A DNA stretch of 64,000 nucleotides from Isoetes taiwanensis. Lineage: Eukaryota > Streptophyta > Lycopodiopsida > Isoetales > Isoetaceae. Under the pieces are notes generated by a model. It was not told where the DNA came from, searched no databases, and was given only the letters and a program-made list of their open reading frames with translations. A program made the translations under genes and the position numbers. Positions 62,562-64,000 of this stretch are shown here, one piece after another (the first letter of the stretch is position 1; the number at the start of each line of letters is the position of its first letter). The stretch covers positions 8,118,992-8,182,991 of the forward strand of contig JAJEKV010000058.1 of NCBI GenBank assembly GCA_021234155.1, in the 5' to 3' direction.

Positions 62562-64000
62562 AACGAGAGCAAATCATTGAAACGGGAGCAAATGGAATAT
62601 TCCTTAAAGATTTCTTTTTTTTTTTCAAAAAAGGGGCTAAAATGAGGTAAAAAAATTTATTTTGGTCATAAAATTGCATTTTGACCCCCCCAAAATCACT
62701 CATTTTTTTGTGCAAAGAGAAAATTGACTATGTCAAAGTGACACTTTTTCTAACAGTTAGAATTTACCTGAAGTGTGTTTTTAAAGAAAACCACTAATTT
62801 AAGTGTATGTCCTACACAACATTTTTTAAACTTGGATTATATTCCAGAAAATGTACTTTTAGGTTACAATGTGTCATTTTTTAATGATGTAATATTTCAA
62901 AGTACCAAAATTGTAATCCGGAATACACTAATGCTATTCGAGAATAACAGAAGTGTATTCCGGAATACACTTTTGCTTTTCTTGAAAGTCAAAGTGTATT
63001 CCAGAATACACTTTTGGTTTTGCTCGAAATCCAAAGTGTATTCCGGAATACACTTTTGTTGTATCTGAAGTTTTTGAGACCCAAGCAATGATCTTGGGGT
63101 TTTTCGGGTTTTCGACATTTTCAATGATCTCGCAACTTTTTTGTTTTTCTAGCATATTCAATTTATTTGTATGACCTTTCAATTGTTTTTATTGTTTTGT
63201 GTGGATACACGTTCGTATTCCAGAATACACTTTTGTATTCCGTGGGCAACTAAATTTGGCTCACGGGCATCGAAATTTGACTTGTATCTTGGCGTTCTCG
63301 AACTTCGAACATTTTAAAAAGTGTAAAAGAAGAAAATAAAATAGAGGGATACGGGATAACGGCTCCGGGAGAAGAGGGAATATATTACGGAATACACTTT
63401 GTATTCGAGAATAGGATTTGGTTTACACAAAAGAGGCGATGATCCCCTTTGGGTGATCTATTTCAGCTCAGTTGGGGTTTTGAAAGCCCACCTTTCTTGA
63501 TGGCGGCTCGGTATATTACCTTTGGTAGCTTGGAGTAGGTTCAATGTCTTGGATTTAGGGCATGTTTGCTAGCTATCTTTGGCCGTGGTGGGGCTGTGGT
63601 TGTGGTTGTGGTCGTGGCTATGCTATCTTGGGCTGAGCAACACAAGATTCTTGATGGCACAAGATGGTCATGGCCGTTGGGATGATGGTTGTGGCCGTTG
63701 GGACGATTTTTGCTCATCACTACAATTTCCATTAACTTATTCCGACAAAGGAATACATAGAAGAATGACCTGTGCTTATCTTTGTTATAATTTCCAATAA
63801 AATAGTTCCTGTACGTTCCATCAGCTGTTTACAAAAGGAATCCTGACTTCGGTGGGAAGCTTCGGCCAACTTACCACAAACATAGTTTGCAAGTTAAATA
63901 TACTGGCGCATAATCACAATGACTAGCTTCAAAGCGAGGCTTTGAGGAATGTTTTGAGTATCATCAGCGCCTTGGGTTATTCGAATCTGGCATTTGGTTA
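62562..64000. mobile_element. Second copy of the AAACGGGAG TIR element (left part)
   Basis: TTGCGTATTAAACGAGAG at 62562 opens a copy nearly identical to 36773 onward, including the GTGTATTCCGGAATACAC array (62921-63060, 63215-63240, 63389-63415). It runs past the window. It is part of segmental copy 3, not an independent insertion. Confidence 0.8.

Larger units (their letters stand above)
43523..64000. repeat. Segmental duplication copy 3 (5' truncated, runs past window)
   Basis: Starts inside GH25 at ACCCTCCCTGGCGCCC (equivalent to 16964) directly after the DUF7869 remnant. It then follows copy 2 to the TTAA site, resumes after the 12.3-kb insertion at 62479, and matches 36690 onward to the window end. 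It lacks all three insertions seen in copies 1 and 2. A private ~150-bp stretch occurs near 47990-48150. Confidence 0.88.

Overview
The window looks like nuclear DNA of a land plant, probably one outside the flowering plants (lycophyte, fern or conifer). It holds GT-AG introns in AT-rich DNA, remnants of plant-specific genes (COI1, PPR, SMI1/KNR4-like), a large LRR-Roc-COR gene, and pseudogenes of a GH25 muramidase, a family reported as horizontally acquired in the lycophyte Selaginella. The placement is inference. Only one large intact gene is present (9970-13494). No tRNA, rRNA, CRISPR array or complete LTR retrotransposon was seen.

Left part (1-15959). The right end of a CACTA (En/Spm) transposon occupies 1-3415, with a seven-exon transposon gene, subterminal repeats and the CTTGTAGTG terminus. 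It also holds two host-gene scraps. A kinase scrap, an orphan exon, a 19-bp minisatellite and a frameshifted DNA-methylase-like relic follow. Next come a duplicated promoter region and the intact 1174-residue LRR-Roc-COR gene.

Right part (15960-64000). This is a tandem segmental duplication: copy 1 is 15960-23117 (partial), copy 2 is 23118-43522 (full length), and copy 3 is 43523 to the window end (lacks the 5' part). Each copy carries a GH25 pseudogene (or its 3' half), a minus-strand exon of unknown function convergent with it, and a frameshifted minus-strand gene remnant. Copies 2 and 3 also share a small ORF, a PPR scrap and a terminal-inverted-repeat (TIR) element with palindromic subterminal repeats. 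The copies act as empty-site controls for one another, so several insertions can be delimited to the base. They are a 1.3-kb hAT-like element with 8-bp TSD (copy 1), a 3.5-kb Mutator-like insertion with 9-bp TSD (copy 2), a 2.5-kb insertion carrying a COI1 pseudogene (copy 2), and a 12.3-kb element with TTAA TSD and 25-bp TIRs (copy 3).

The 12.3-kb TTAA element is the most novel object. It carries a broken DUF7869-type transposase-like gene, two broken members of an ~80-residue small-protein family, other unrecognised ORFs, a ~120-bp palindrome and about twenty copies of an AAATTGGGC hairpin motif. A related remnant at 40.5-43.5 kb carries two intact small-protein genes in divergent orientation and one broken one. 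Several members share a copied TATA/5'-leader module.

Many differences between otherwise identical copies fall at CAG/CTG triplets. Some frameshifts may therefore be assembly errors, and single-base disruptions should be read with that in mind.
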